Below, piece after piece: positions 10,431 to 22,511 of a stretch of 64,000 nucleotides of DNA. Positions within the stretch are counted from its first letter, which is position 1. Each line of letters begins with the position of its first letter. The notes under the pieces were generated by a model. The model did no database searches, was not told the origin of the DNA, and saw only the letters and a program-made list of their open reading frames with translations. The stretch is taken from the NCBI RefSeq assembly GCF_000005505.3, contig NC_016133.3:11780001-11844000 (forward strand), given 5' to 3'. This DNA is from Brachypodium distachyon (lineage: Eukaryota > Streptophyta > Magnoliopsida > Poales > Poaceae). A program made the translations under genes and the position numbers.

Positions 10431-12116
10431 CACCATGGCTGGCTCAAATAGTGCTCCCATGCATTATTTACCTCACCTTTTTCCATGTCCATGATGCACC
10501 TTCTTTATAGCCTTTGGATGCATGCATGCATGGTGATGAGGGTCTTTTGGCTGCCACTTCACTCTTTGGTTGCATACGAACTCTCTCTCTCTATATATTT
10601 ATATATATGCATATCACTATATATCTGTGATTTGTGCACTTTTGGGGTCCCATATGCCTCATCTGATCTGCTACAGGATGACCTTACCTTCGCGAGGAGA
10701 AAGTGAATTAGCTAAAAAGTAATGCGCTGCTCTTGAGATCTAAAGTAATTAGTGAAAAGTATTCAAGTTGTTAAAGGATCATAGAGTGTGTGGTTTTCAT
10801 TCCTCTCCCATGGGTTAAGAACTCTTTTCTTATTCATTGCTCTCTCATCAATGGTCCCACGTACAACTACACTGATCAACCTACTGACAAAAGATCCGTA
10901 AACGAATTAACATCAGCTAGGAATAGCGGTCAATTTGAAAGAGTAAATGCACATGTACCCTGCAGCGAGCTAGAAAGCCATCTCACCAGAGCAGAACTGG
11001 TTCCCGGATGGGTCGATTGGTAAGTACTTTTTCAAGAACGAGGTCTTCACCCAGATATTGCCACATAAGAAGACTTCTCCGCCTGTATCAGATTGTGCAG
11101 GAGAGTAATGACGGTGGATTTGAGGAACCACGACGAGCGGCAGCCCCGCTGCCGCCGTTTCCTTCCTTGGTGGTCACCTTTGCTTGCACGTTCATGTAAA
11201 TCTGCAAAAACAGCCACCAAATTCCCCAATTCGAACCAAACTGTAAGACAATGACATATTCTTTCCTTCCACAATACCACACAGGAATTCAGAGAATCGC
11301 CAACCTGGAGGAACGATTCCAACTCAATCTCGCCGCCATGGAAATCCGAGAGAACGGGGACAGTGCGCCATGCTGGACGAGAGGAGGCCACGTGCCGTTG
11401 CCTCGCGACGGTGGAGATCCATGGCGCCGCGCGTCGGGGGTCCAGCGTGCTGCTTGCTCCCGCGCCGTCGTTGGCGGACCCGCTGCTCCCGTGCCGTTGG
11501 AGGAAGGAGAGGGGGTGCGGAAGAAGAGAGGAGGAAGGAGAGGGGGCACGTGCGCCCGGCTCGATCTGTCCGGAGGACTCGGCGCCGACGAAGGGAGGAA
11601 GGAGATGGGGCGCGGAGGAAGAGAGGAGGAAGGATAGGGGTGTGAGGAGGAAGGAGACGTTTGCACGCGGCGACGATGGGAGTGACGACGCGAAGTTGGT
11701 TGGTTGTGACGGCTGGGCGGAGCCGCGGAGGGGAGAGGAGGAGGCGGGGTTTTTATTGCGTACGGTGTCAAGGCAAAGCGGAGGGCGTTTTTTTTTCTCG
11801 GGTGGGGGCGGACCACAGACGCGGAGGCAGGTTTGACAGGAGACGAAAACGTGTATGAAACGAACGGTCCGTATTTTTTAATAGTTATTATAGGTATAGA
11901 TTTTACTCCCTCCGTCGGAGTACCGGGCAAACAGAAAACCTAGCACAGCCAGCACGTTCCATTTTGGCCTTATATCGTATCAGACACAAACTCTGGGCCT
12001 TATACTGGCCCAAAATCCGGCAACGGCCCAAACAAACAAAGGGCGGTCCAGGAGAAGAAGACGAGGCGAGCACGAACAAACGCTGCGACCTCTTCTCCCA
12101 CCCCAAACGAGCAGAG
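10431..12116. other. Intergenic region upstream of mago nashi
   Basis: The stretch 11300-11880 is GC-rich and low in complexity, giving long overlapping ORFs on both strands with no recognisable domain. A CTCCCTCCGTC string at 11907 looks like a Stowaway end. Close to the mago start, TGGGCC/GGCCCA motifs (about 11990-12030) resemble the site II elements of housekeeping genes. An unassigned coding-like fragment is at about 10985-11108. Confidence 0.45.
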
Positions 12117-15100
12117 ATGGCGGCGGCGGTCGGCGGCGCGGGCAATGGAGCCGGCGAGGAGGCCGGCGGCGCGGAGTTCTACCTGCGCTACTACGTGGGG
12201 CACAAGGGCAAGTTCGGGCACGAGTTCCTCGAGTTCGAGTTCCGCCCCGACGGCAAGCTCCGCTACGCCAACAACTCCAACTACAAGAACGACACCATGA
12301 TCCGCAAGGAGGTCTTCGTCTCCCCCTCCGTCCTCCGCGAGGCCAGGAGGATCATACAGGACTCTGAGGTCTTCAATTCCTCTTCTTCCCATAATTATTT
12401 TATCTGTTGCGAGCGGAAACCTAGGGTTAGGGTTGGGTGCTGAATCCTCTGCTTGGATTGGTTTTGCCTGCAGATCATGAGGGAGGACGACAACAACTGG
12501 CCGGAGCCCGACCGGGTGGGCAGGCAGGAGCTCGAGATTGTCATGGGCAACGAGCACATCTCCTTCACCACCTCCAAGATCGGCTCCCTTGTTGACGTCC
12601 AGACCAGCAAGGACCCCGAGGGCCTCCGCATCTTCTACTACCTCGTCCAGGTAATTCCATCCTAATCCACCATATTTATTCATTCATTGCTTGCTTTGTG
12701 CATGGGGTGTGCTATTACGCGCTAATTGATGGGTTGCCCAAATTATACAATTGGATAGATATGCGCTCTGGCTGGTACTTGCTAAACTAAGCAAAGCGCA
12801 ATTGCTGTATGATATCAATGGTATTGTTTGGTTCATGTTTGTTCGCCAGGGAGAGGTTCTGCTGGCTCCTTTGTAAGCTTGCTGATAGAAGCACATAGCT
12901 TAACTGTACAGTGGAAGTACATTGCTTAAGTGTACATAGCTCATATTTTTGACATACTTCCTGCAGTTATAATATCGCTTCTATTCCAAGGGTATTAATT
13001 AAAATTTGATACAAACTCGGAAGCCCGTTTATGGATTCACCATCAATTTGTACTGCTGCTGAACAGCCCTTGTGCTGAACTCATGCATGGTATACTGAGA
13101 TATATACTTAATAATCAAGATATAATTGGCTTCGAGAACATTGTGATAAGTTTATCTGTTTTATTTTTCATAGTAATATGTTATGTGTAAGCTCTGGGTG
13201 GAGTGTAGCCATGTCTTCATTGGCGTTATATCTAATTCAAGGTCATTGATTTTGAGATAAATGACTAGTCAATTTTGAGCTTAGTTGTCAAATTGTCTTC
13301 TTTTTATTCATATTTTGCACCATCATGTCAGTTGCCAAAAGGGGGAATCAATTTCTTATTAGCTTCTGAGCACCAGTTATTATAAGAAACTAGCGTGCCT
13401 GCTATCTAAAGGAAGCAGAGCCACAATCTACCTTTTGGTGTGTAGTGTCAACAAGCCAACAAGCTGAAAACTTAAGACACAAAATGTCAGAAAATACAAC
13501 CTTAGAATTTGTCAGTTTGACATCTGTCAACATCCTTTCTATTCCTGAGTATATCCTCGGCTCTGGATTGGCCAGTAAGCACCTGTAGGGAAGATGTAAT
13601 AAAAGAAATGATAGAGGCTCAAAGAAAAGAAGTAGCGGACAAGAAAGGAAACAAGAGGAACTATTCCCCAAATTAGCAGGATATTTCTCGGCAGCCATAC
13701 AACTGAGCAGTCTGTAATACTTTCAGATAAGGTTTCAGCTTTGGATGGCCATATACTTTTGTATGCTGTAACACTAAGAGTTGTCAGGACTCTTACTGGA
13801 TGGCCTTATACTTTTTTTTGTCTAAATTAGCATTTAGCACCTAAGGAATACCAGGTCGAGTCAGAGACAACACACTGATTATAATATCCACCCCCTATGT
13901 TGCACTGTATAAATAGCAAAAAAAATGCTGTCTTGTTTCTATGCATGTGATTTTAAATTTTTGCAAGTAGAAGAACTGGATCAGCACACTTTGCTTAAAA
14001 TTAAAAGCCCAGCTGTTTTGCCAAACATAAGTGGTACAATTTAGCTTTTATGGTTGTCTGGTGACTTTGTTAATTAGCATCAGCACATTCTGAATTTATT
14101 TCCCATCATCTCTACCTTGAATCTTGCGAACTATATGCACGCAGTGTGGAAGGCAGATTAAGATGTTGTAATAACACCAAGAGCCCTCTTAAAACCACCA
14201 ATTTCTTAGTATTCCTATTACCTAACATGACAGACTATTCCAGATGTCATCAGAAATTTACTATGTTGCTGTTCATTAGTATAATAGATGGATGGATCAG
14301 GGTTCATTAGAAATTCTGCAAGTTTTTGTCCTAAAGTTGACACCCTATGATAGGCTTAATTGAGTTTATGATTGTCTAAATGTTATCTGTTTCTTGCATG
14401 TTTCATTACTATTTTGGGGATACTGTTGTTGTTTAGTAAAGAACCACTAGGTGTTGTTGTGTCTCACTGTCTCACTCTCAAGTTGACAGTAAGATATCAG
14501 CTGTAAAAAACAAGGAACCTTTAAGGGCACGTAAGTGGGAAAGTCTAACATAGTAAGGCCTCTATTTTGCCCCACTTCTAACGGCACTGATTATTTGTCT
14601 CTTCTACTTAAAGAATTTGACCAAGATAATCTACCATAGATTTGTCATTCATCCTCAGTCTGCTGCTGCATTTGCTTAGTGGACAAATAATGACATGGAC
14701 GTCTAATGATCTTCGTTTTGCCTCAGTTCTGACGGCATTGTTTATTTGATTCTTGTGCTTAAAGAATTTGACCAAACTCATCTACCATAGATTTGTTATT
14801 TCATCCTCGGTCCTCTGTTAGGTTTGCTTAGTGGATAAATGCGATGGACTACCATTAATAAACTCTTGACTACATTTAAAAGAACTGTTAGTGGCATGCA
14901 CATTCTAGTTAAAGTTTAAAGTGGGTGCACAAAAGCACGTGATAAGCTGCTTGTGTTAACCCCACACCAAGATTATTGACTAATTGATTTAATCTCTTCT
15001 CAGGATAACTAGTATTTTTTGTTAAGCACAGTACTGTGGAGTTGTAACTGGAAACTATTCCTAACCTGTATTAATGTTTTTGTTTGCAGGACCTGAAGTG

Positions 15101-15155
15101 TTTTGTGTTTTCACTTATCAACCTCCACTTTAAGATCAAGCCTATTCAATCCTGA
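12117..15155 (+). CDS. MAGO: Mago nashi, exon junction complex core subunit, three exons
   Basis: Exons: 12117-12368, 12474-12650 and 15090-15155, all phase 0, giving 164 residues. Mago pairs with Y14 and, with eIF4A3, forms the exon junction complex core that marks spliced mRNA in the nucleus. The sequence matches this very conserved family nearly throughout: [34 protein letters not shown], then [19 protein letters not shown] in exon 2, and the C-terminus [20 protein letters not shown] in exon 3. A Gly/Ala-rich N-terminal extension of about 18 residues precedes the core, as in other plants. Intron 2 is long (2.4 kb) and holds a tandem duplication. The ATG at 12117 is the first in frame and opens the GC-rich exon. 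It is convergent with the PMEI gene. Confidence 0.96.
14560..14847 (+). repeat. About 151-bp tandem duplication in mago intron 2
   Basis: Two diverged units (about 14560-14698 and 14711-14847) share ttaaagaatttgaccaa, ctaccatagatttgt, catcctc and tttgcttagtgga in the same order. The offset between them is 151 bases. Confidence 0.85.
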
Positions 15156-17123
15156 GCTTCTTTCTGTCTCCCAATTGTGTTATGGTACTGTTGAGTGTTA
15201 GAGAATTCTGTATTATGTAACTTGCAACGAGTCGCTAGTGATGCAGTTTGGGATGTGTGTAGAACACCGGGGTGATATCTTGGCATCACCAAAAGTTGTT
15301 GGATTGTGCAAACTGCGAGTGCCCGTTACTCTAGTAGTGATATTTATGAATGTTTCTTTCCCACTGTCATGTTCTTTTTAAAAATATCAGTGCAGCATTA
15401 CTTCCTACCACCTTTCTGGTTCATGCTGAGCCTACTGCTGCCTTATTGACAGTGCCCATCACTAGTTTATTGATCCATCAAGGCAACATACAGATCTCTT
15501 TGCCACTTCTGGTGCAAATCAACAGGCTTCCAACTGTTTGGAGGACTGTACTTCCAAGTTTTTTACTGCTCCAGCATCAGAGATAATCTTTGATTCTCCA
15601 CAAATTCTTTCATGGTTTGTGCCAGCAAAACTGACTGATAAAAAGAGGCCACAGCCCACGAGGTACGAATGGAAGGAACCTTTCGTTTTTTGCAAAGCAG
15701 AATAGTGTGATTAAAGGCTCCATCGGTCCTATGTAGCTATCTTTAGCCTGTGATTAAAGGCTCCATCTTTAGCGTGATTAGTGGCATCTCAGAAGCACTG
15801 TTTGGTACACCGTACACCCTTCTTTTGGCTTTTGCTACAGCAGAGCTTTGCATTACATGGAGAGTTTACTTTCTTTTCATGTAAAGAGGATTTATAGTGC
15901 AAAAGGAGTTGATGTCCTGTGTCATGCAGATATCTTCATTCCCCTCTTGGAAGCAGTAAAACATCTCTAGCAGTGGGCAACTTGTTGAAAGGGAAATGCA
16001 AAATCATAGTAGTAGCTGGAAAATTCAAGAGATGATTACGAAGCAGGAGGAGAAATGAAATAATGCAATGAACAGCACAAGGTGATGGAAACAAACCTGC
16101 TTCAGGTGTACCCTGACCCTGTACAGAGGGAAACTAGCTAATCTGCTTTTCGGTTTTATCCCCACTAGTAGTCTAGTACTACTCCTAAATGATAAGATCA
16201 GGATGAGCATGTTACTTCACTCAACACTGTGGCCTTTCCTTTCTTTCAAAATCCAAAATGGTCCAGACAGACAAGATTCATCATCTCTGTGGCCCAAACC
16301 AAATTTTAACGAAACATCTCTTTCATGTTGGTGCTACATTGTCTTTTACTCTTTACCAAACGTCTTTACTGCTAGTAAATTTCTACTTGCCATTTTTAGC
16401 CAAAAGCACTTGGTTTTATCTGTCAGTGTATATTGGCAGTGCAATTGCCTGATAACTGGGCAGGGTTTAGGGGATTTCTTATAGGACAAAAGAATAGGTG
16501 CAGTTTGATTTCTCCTATGATCCCTATTTAACTACTGTAGTTAAATAAACATCCTGCCTGATTCGAAAGCATGATGATCATTAGTTCGAAGGTGATATGT
16601 TCGGAAGTTTAACATATGTTCGAAGATTTCTCCTATGATCCCTACTGCACCTATACGTTCGAAGGTTTAATATATGAACGCCCAATCATCTTCGTCTTCG
16701 CCGGTCTTTGCACATAAGTTTGGCCCAACACTTTATTAAGGTATCTTTGGTTACGGTGGGAGCAGAGTAGATATGAACTTCATATACTGAAACGGAAGTA
16801 GCAGTAGTAGTATCATCATCTTTGAGTGAGTGGATGCAGTAATAAAACTCCTTGGACTCGCAGTTCAACAAATATCATCTTGAATATTACTAGCAGTATT
16901 TATACTAAGTTACACTGGATTTGTTTCACAAAGAAAAGAAAAAAAAGTTACACTGGATTTAATTAGACAGCTGTAGTAAACGACGTAGCACGTGTCATTA
17001 CACGTGCGCTACACTAGTTACGTACATCTGTAGATACGTGTATACATGATCGAATACGTATTTCGGTAGGTTCCCTGAATACGTCTTCAAGACGTGAGAA
17101 GCAGAGAGCTCTGGTGCAGTAAT
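15156..17123. other. Spacer between mago (+) and the PMEI gene (-)
   Basis: The mago 3' UTR lies on the left. The spacer carries two direct repeats: gtgattaaaggctccatc at 15707 and 15750 (period 43), and gatttctcctatgatccct at 16507 and 16625 (period 118). The second pair is mixed with recurrent ttcgaag strings. No gene is recognised. Confidence 0.6.
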
Positions 17124-17861
17124 TCAGTTGGTGGTGTTGAGGAGGGCGATGATATCGAGCGCGACGGAGCAGAGCTGCCCGAGCGCCGCCTCCCTGGTCG
17201 CCAGCTCCGCCGGGAACGTCGCCACCGGCGCCGGCGCCGGAGAAGACGACGACGACTGCCGCCGCTGCGCCCGGAAGAAGAGCGCCCGGCAGACCCTGGG
17301 GTACTCGGCGGCGGCGCTGACGTGCACGGCGGCGTAGTCATAGTCCCGCTCCTCGATGGACCCCCTCGCCGCCGCCAGCGCGTCCCTCGCCTCGCCGTAC
17401 TTGCCCGCGCACGTCCGCATCACCATGGCCGCCGCCTGGGCATCTCCCCCGGCGGCGCCGCCCTGCGCGGTTCCCGTGGTGTCGTTGGCGCCGACCCCGA
17501 GCGCGGCGGCGGAGGCGGAGGCGTTGGATGCGGCGGCGGCGACGGCGATGGCGGAGAGGCCCCGGAGGTCGGCGGTGGCGCTGCTGGGGTCGGCGGCCAG
17601 GGCGGACACGCAGAGGGAAGGGTACGTCGTCGAGTTGCAGGTCGCCCGGACTAGAGCTGCCGCCGCGGATGGCGGCGCCATGATTGGGATTGGGAGCACT
17701 GATGGCGGAGCTGGCGAGATTGGGGATGGTCGTGGTGGTGGCGAGTGCTTGGTGGTGTGGCTGCCACCATGGCTCCCGTGGTGGGAGGCCATGGTGGTGC
17801 TGGGCGCGAGGAGGAAGACGACGACGAGCACGAGCTGGGTGGCGGCGTTCATGATCGCCAT
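17124..17861 (-). CDS. Plant invertase / pectin methylesterase inhibitor (PMEI) domain protein
   Basis: Single-exon gene of 245 codons. The N-terminus (MAIMNAATQLVLVVVFLLAP) is a secretory signal peptide. A His/Ser- and Pro-rich linker (about 26-63) leads into a PMEI-type four-helix domain (about 64-241). The cysteines fit the family: C75-X8-C84 and C151-X39-C191 form the two conserved disulfides, and C231 is the usual free fifth Cys. Such proteins act in the apoplast, where they bind pectin methylesterase or acid invertase one-to-one. Which target applies cannot be told from sequence. The many Ala and Ser residues and the poly-Ser stretch near 203-207 are unusual but within the grass range. 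The ATG at 17861 is preferred because it opens the signal peptide. Confidence 0.9.
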   Translation of the reverse strand: MAIMNAATQLVLVVVFLLAPSTTMASHHGSHGGSHTTKHSPPPRPSPISPAPPSVLPIPIMAPPSAAAALVRATCNSTTYPSLCVSALAADPSSATADLRGLSAIAVAAAASNASASAAALGVGANDTTGTAQGGAAGGDAQAAAMVMRTCAGKYGEARDALAAARGSIEERDYDYAAVHVSAAAEYPRVCRALFFRAQRRQSSSSSPAPAPVATFPAELATREAALGQLCSVALDIIALLNTTN

Positions 17862-18041
17862 TAATTAATCTAGTGGATAAATATGGATTACAGACTATCA
17901 GTTTGCTGCTAGCTGTACGTGAGATGGCTACTTGGTCTAGTGAGTGAGGACACTGAGGAGAGTGATGAGCTTAGCTTGATTAGCGAGCTCGAGCTTGATG
18001 GGTTGTTTGGTGATGGGAGAAGGGAAGGGATGCGATGGGGT

Positions 18042-18048
18042 TTTATAG
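18042..18048 (-). promoter_or_regulatory. TATA box of the PMEI gene
   Basis: On the minus strand the sequence reads cctataaaacccc. It is about 180 bases upstream of the ATG at 17861 and is the best core-promoter match in this flank. Confidence 0.55.
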
Positions 18049-21000
18049 GAGGAGGAGGAGGAGGGGGGATCATGGAAGCTTAGCTGATGGTTCCTTGAGG
18101 AGTGTATAGTGTAGTCTGGGTCTGGTCAAGTCCATATATGCGTATATGCACGTGGACTGTGGTTGCATGCCAAAATTGACTCCTAATTATCTTCTGCCTA
18201 ATTTAATTGCACAAGTGGAGCTAGGCCAGGCAGCAGAAGTCCACGATGCCATATGTGCTTTCGATCTTTACTTCCTCGTATGATTTGCAAATTGAAACGG
18301 CTTATTTTCGTCACTGTAAATTTTCGTGTTTTTCTCGTACGTTATATGTTTTTTCTCCCTTGCTATTTTTGGATCGTGTAGTGCGCGTGACCATCTTTTA
18401 AAACAGGATTAATTGCACAAATAAACGGACAAAGGTGGAGCCGACATGCAAAAAAAAATATGAGTTGCCAGAGATAAACGCGTACGTAGTCACATCAGAG
18501 TTTGGATTATCGTTCAGGTGGTGGGTATACTATGTGGCATTCGCGATCGAGGTCACTATTCATGGCTTTATCGACAATTTAAAATCGGAGGGAGAGTATT
18601 ATATATAATTACTTTGTCCTCGCCAACCTCCAATGTTGCTCTTTGCCCCTAGCTGCTATAGCAAAATCCTGACTCCTCCTCCCTTGTTCATATATAGCTC
18701 TCATATATTTATGTTGTATATGACATGTGTGCATTCGTCGTCGCTAGTGTAAGTGCACGTGTCAATCTATTGTACTCGACTACTCGGTGCTTGACCAATG
18801 ATAACTCTGTTAATATGTGTTTTTACATACATGAAATTTATATCGATAGATTCGTTCTTAAAAGTTCTTTCTAATAATCATGATTTTATATCATATACGT
18901 TACATATTAATAGAGTAATTTTTTATCAAAGTCTTGTCTTAACGAAACAAAATACGCCAAACTTTGTGAAAAAGAGGGAGTAAATAAATGGAAGTGCTTT
19001 AAAAACACACGAATTAGTTGGTTGAATTCGTCTCCGTGTTTCTCGTGTGGATCGAACGCACACCCTCCTAGCTTAGCTACTAATCTTAGCTTGGGTAGCA
19101 CGTTATAGGAATTAATTAACAATGTCAGTGCGCTATATACACTCCATGACGTATATTCAGTTTCAAGTTTTGGTATACACATTCATGAATATCTGATACG
19201 AGTGCGTGTGTGGTAGCAAATTAATCAAGCTAGCTCAGTGGGCTGAGAACTACTTTTGTTAATTAGCTAAACGTGTTGACGACGGGTCGACATTGCATAG
19301 TGACTTGGTGAGTCATGGGGCCAAGTAGGACGTGTTTGACTATTGCAGTACTGCTGCTGTGCGCATATACGACGAGAAATTACTAGGAACAAGAAGAAGG
19401 AAGTTGGCAGAATCCGGCAGGGTTCCTCTAACTGCGACAAGGCCGGAGTGTCTATCATATCAAGCTGGCCGTGTCAATAGTCAAGGAGCTATATGAGTAG
19501 ACAGTACACGCAATGCACGTTCCACATGAAATATCTCATATTTCCCCCTCTCTCTCGAACCTGCATGCATTCTGCTATTGTCAGTGTTTAAAGTTTCGGA
19601 TCGATGACTGCTTGCTGCTCCCTCCGATTCTAAATTGTTGTCGAAATATTTCATGTATGTAGACTTTTTTAAAAATAGATATACATCCATATTTTAGCAA
19701 ATTTGAATCAGAAGTTAATTAAGCTAGGCTTGCAGTTAACTAACTCAACTAGCTAAAATCGACACGTACTCTACGCGTACACACACTTGTAAGATTCTAG
19801 AGTAGATGGTTAATTAGATTCACGTTCCAGTACGTTCGATCGAGTACACGTTGAGTATCTAGCTACTTTTGGACAGCCGCCGCTACTCGATTTCGGTTCA
19901 TAATCCACGGTGTACGTGCTGACATATACTGATCGGGAATTCTCCGTACGTATCTGGTGGCTTCTGGACACATTAGCCGCTCTACCTACCCACTTATGTA
20001 CTCTCTCCATTCTAAAATGTAAAAAGCAAATATTTTCTGTTAACTGTGAAATTTTCTAAAGTTTGATCAATCTTTTGATTAACAAAACATATGTAAGACG
20101 CAGATGATTAAATTCATTGTGAAATATATTATCATAATATCTTAGTTTGATACTGTATACTTTGATAGTACTATTTTCATAGTATATCAGTCTTACTTAT
20201 CGAAACTTGCGTGCAGCTAGCAGGTTGATTAGAGGTGGCATCCTTTCTCTCTCTCTGGAAATGCAAGTTTGTACGTATATAATGACTAAAGTACTAAAGT
20301 ATACAGATACTTCAGGTATTTATCCATAAATTTGTCAAACTAAAGTACTACAGATACATAGCGAAATCTGCACTAATTCCTAGCTAGTAGCTAGGTTAAT
20401 TAATTGCCATTGCAAAATTTGATTTGGATTTGATAGTGCTCTCTTCTTTTTTCAGGTGGGCTATGAATATGTGGGTGCATTTTAGCTAGCTAGGTTTTCC
20501 CACTTATGTTCCCCTTCCTATCCTTTTACCTTCTCTTTTCATCCTTTCCTTCACTTTTTTGCTCGATCTTTTTGTGCAAGATTATACAGCCATTAGTGTG
20601 CTAAGATTTAGTCGACATGTTCATCACCAACTTAATTCAGTAGTGGTCATTACTGATATGAGCATGCGTGCCTGTGATATATACATGCCACCGTGAAAAC
20701 CACCCCATCCAATAATCCACTTATTGCATGCTAACGCAAGATGGCATGCGGATTTAGTCTACATTTTTTACAAAGAATAAATCTTGCCTACCCTAAGTAT
20801 CTGGTGGTCTGATTGACGAAGTTTCACTTCGGCAATGCCCATGTCGAGGGGCTTTGTGTTTAGGAAGAGCGACATGCGTGTGTGTTGGCGATCCCGTTGG
20901 CTAACAAGGACACAGGGTACACAATTTACCTAGGTTCGGGGCCCTCGGAAGGTAATACCCCTACATTCTGCTTGTCATCTTATATTGATAAGTCGATTAC

Positions 21001-22426
21001 AATGGAGCTGCGGAGGCTAGATGCACAGATTGGATCTGACGAGTGCGTCTAGGCGGCTTCTATGAGGGATTTTGTCTCTCGGGGGAGAGAGTTGTGAGTT
21101 GTTCTCCTTGGCTCCCCCTTCCTGGTCCTTTATATATGGAGGAGGTCAGGTCTCGGGTGAAGGCCAAGTCGGTCACAAATAGAGAGATATATTATGTTTA
21201 AGCTTCCTTGTCTTGAGTCGCAAGATTGGGCATATGGACTCCTGGAGTTGTAGTATGCCTCCGAGTGGGCTTCATGCTGGGCCGTAGTGGGTATACCAAA
21301 GATGGGGATCCGGTGGATCACTCCCACGTCACTGATCGCCTCTAGATTTTCTATCTGATAAATCTCGTAAATCAAGAAATATACATTTGATTTCTATCAC
21401 CAGCCGAAGGTTAACTCAGGTATATCCTTTTTACCAAGCGACTCATATATATAGTGAGATCTAATTATCAAGGGGTGCCAACAGTATTTCACAATTTATT
21501 TTATATGAGAGAAAAAAGAAAAGGAAAATTACATAGATGACTCTTCCTTTGCGAAAATATGTGACTTTGTTGAGTGAGTACAACAGATCGGAAAATTTAA
21601 ATGACACCAAAGATTTCTGAATAAACTGAAATTTACACAAAAACTTCATAGTCAACTTCTATAACCGCGCCATTGACATCTTGATATTTCTAAGAGTCTC
21701 TGGCAATGAGACCACGGAAGACCAGACTTGCAAAACATGGACAAATTACCTCATAGGTTTTGTAGAGCCGCATGAGCCACCCACCCCAATTGATGATAAC
21801 CTAATATTGTTGAACGCGTTGTGGCTGGAGACACATCCCTCGCGCAACAGGCTGTCAAACCGTTCCATCATCGCAGAATCGACTATGAAAAGGACTGAAA
21901 TTACGAGACATGAGATCCGCAAGCTCCATATAGTAGACCATGAAAGTACTAGCAAGACAGAAACGGAGGGAGAACTTTAATGTGCAACACCTGTTGTTGG
22001 GGTTTCACACCAAGAACACACAAAACGTTACAGCGAAGGTACCAAAACTATAGCTAGGCAACACGATTCGTGGTTTCCCTTACCTCCTGACCTAACACCG
22101 AATATGTTATCAGAGGCGGAGGTTGGAACGGTGACCCTTTTTTTCTCCAGTGGCTAAAGTTTCTTGAATCGACTTAACAAGCTATATATATTTTTTGAGC
22201 CAACCTATATTTTTTGTTGTTTCTGCAGACTACCAGGAGTACTTATGACCAATGCTATTGGGCCGAGCCGTATATTATGGGCACTACCGCACCGGCAGTA
22301 ATAGATAGGTACTGGGCGGTAATCCAGCCCACTAGAATCGATCGGCCCAGCATCTCTATTGCCCATTCTCCTTTCTTCTCCACATCCCCTCGAGTCTTCC
22401 GCGGAAGCGCGCCCCATCCCCTCCAT
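18049..22426. other. Gene-free AT-rich region between the PMEI and FAS2 genes
   Basis: It contains half-elements of Stowaway type (for example ctccctccgattcta at 19620 and a related end near 19998) and an LTR-like segment at about 20.9-21.4 kb. Short ORFs show no recognisable product. Confidence 0.55.
20880..21400. mobile_element. LTR-like retrotransposon remnant
   Basis: The string acctaggttcggggccctcgg, the following ggtaatacccctac and the later cttgtcatcttatattgat resemble a motif widespread in grass LTRs. A GC-richer composition sets it off from its surroundings. No internal coding region or matching second LTR is visible. Ends and target duplication could not be fixed, so solo LTR versus fragment is unresolved. 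Confidence 0.4.
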
Positions 22427-22435
22427 TTTCCCGCC
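22427..22435 (+). promoter_or_regulatory. E2F-type site in the FAS2 promoter
   Basis: TTTCCCGCC, a consensus E2F-DP site, lies 77 bases before the FAS2 ATG. S-phase genes, including CAF-1 subunits in Arabidopsis, are known E2F targets, so cell-cycle control of this gene is a reasonable inference. Confidence 0.6.
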
Positions 22436-22443
22436 TTCTTCCC

Positions 22444-22452
22444 AAACCCTAG
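22444..22452 (+). promoter_or_regulatory. Telo-box in the FAS2 5' region
   Basis: AAACCCTAG, the plant telo-box typical of proliferation and ribosomal genes, lies just after the E2F-type site. GGGCC/GGCCC motifs nearby (about 22260-22350) resemble site II elements. Confidence 0.5.
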
Positions 22453-22511
22453 CCCTCAGCTCGCCTCGGAGGCGACTCGATTCGGACGAAGAGGACGCCA
22501 CCGGTGGGACG

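Noticed and set aside
11289..11930. Minus-strand ORF (213 residues, Pro/Ser/Arg-rich)
   Set aside because: Lies in a GC-rich low-complexity segment that is open in several frames on both strands; ends in a transposon-like terminus.
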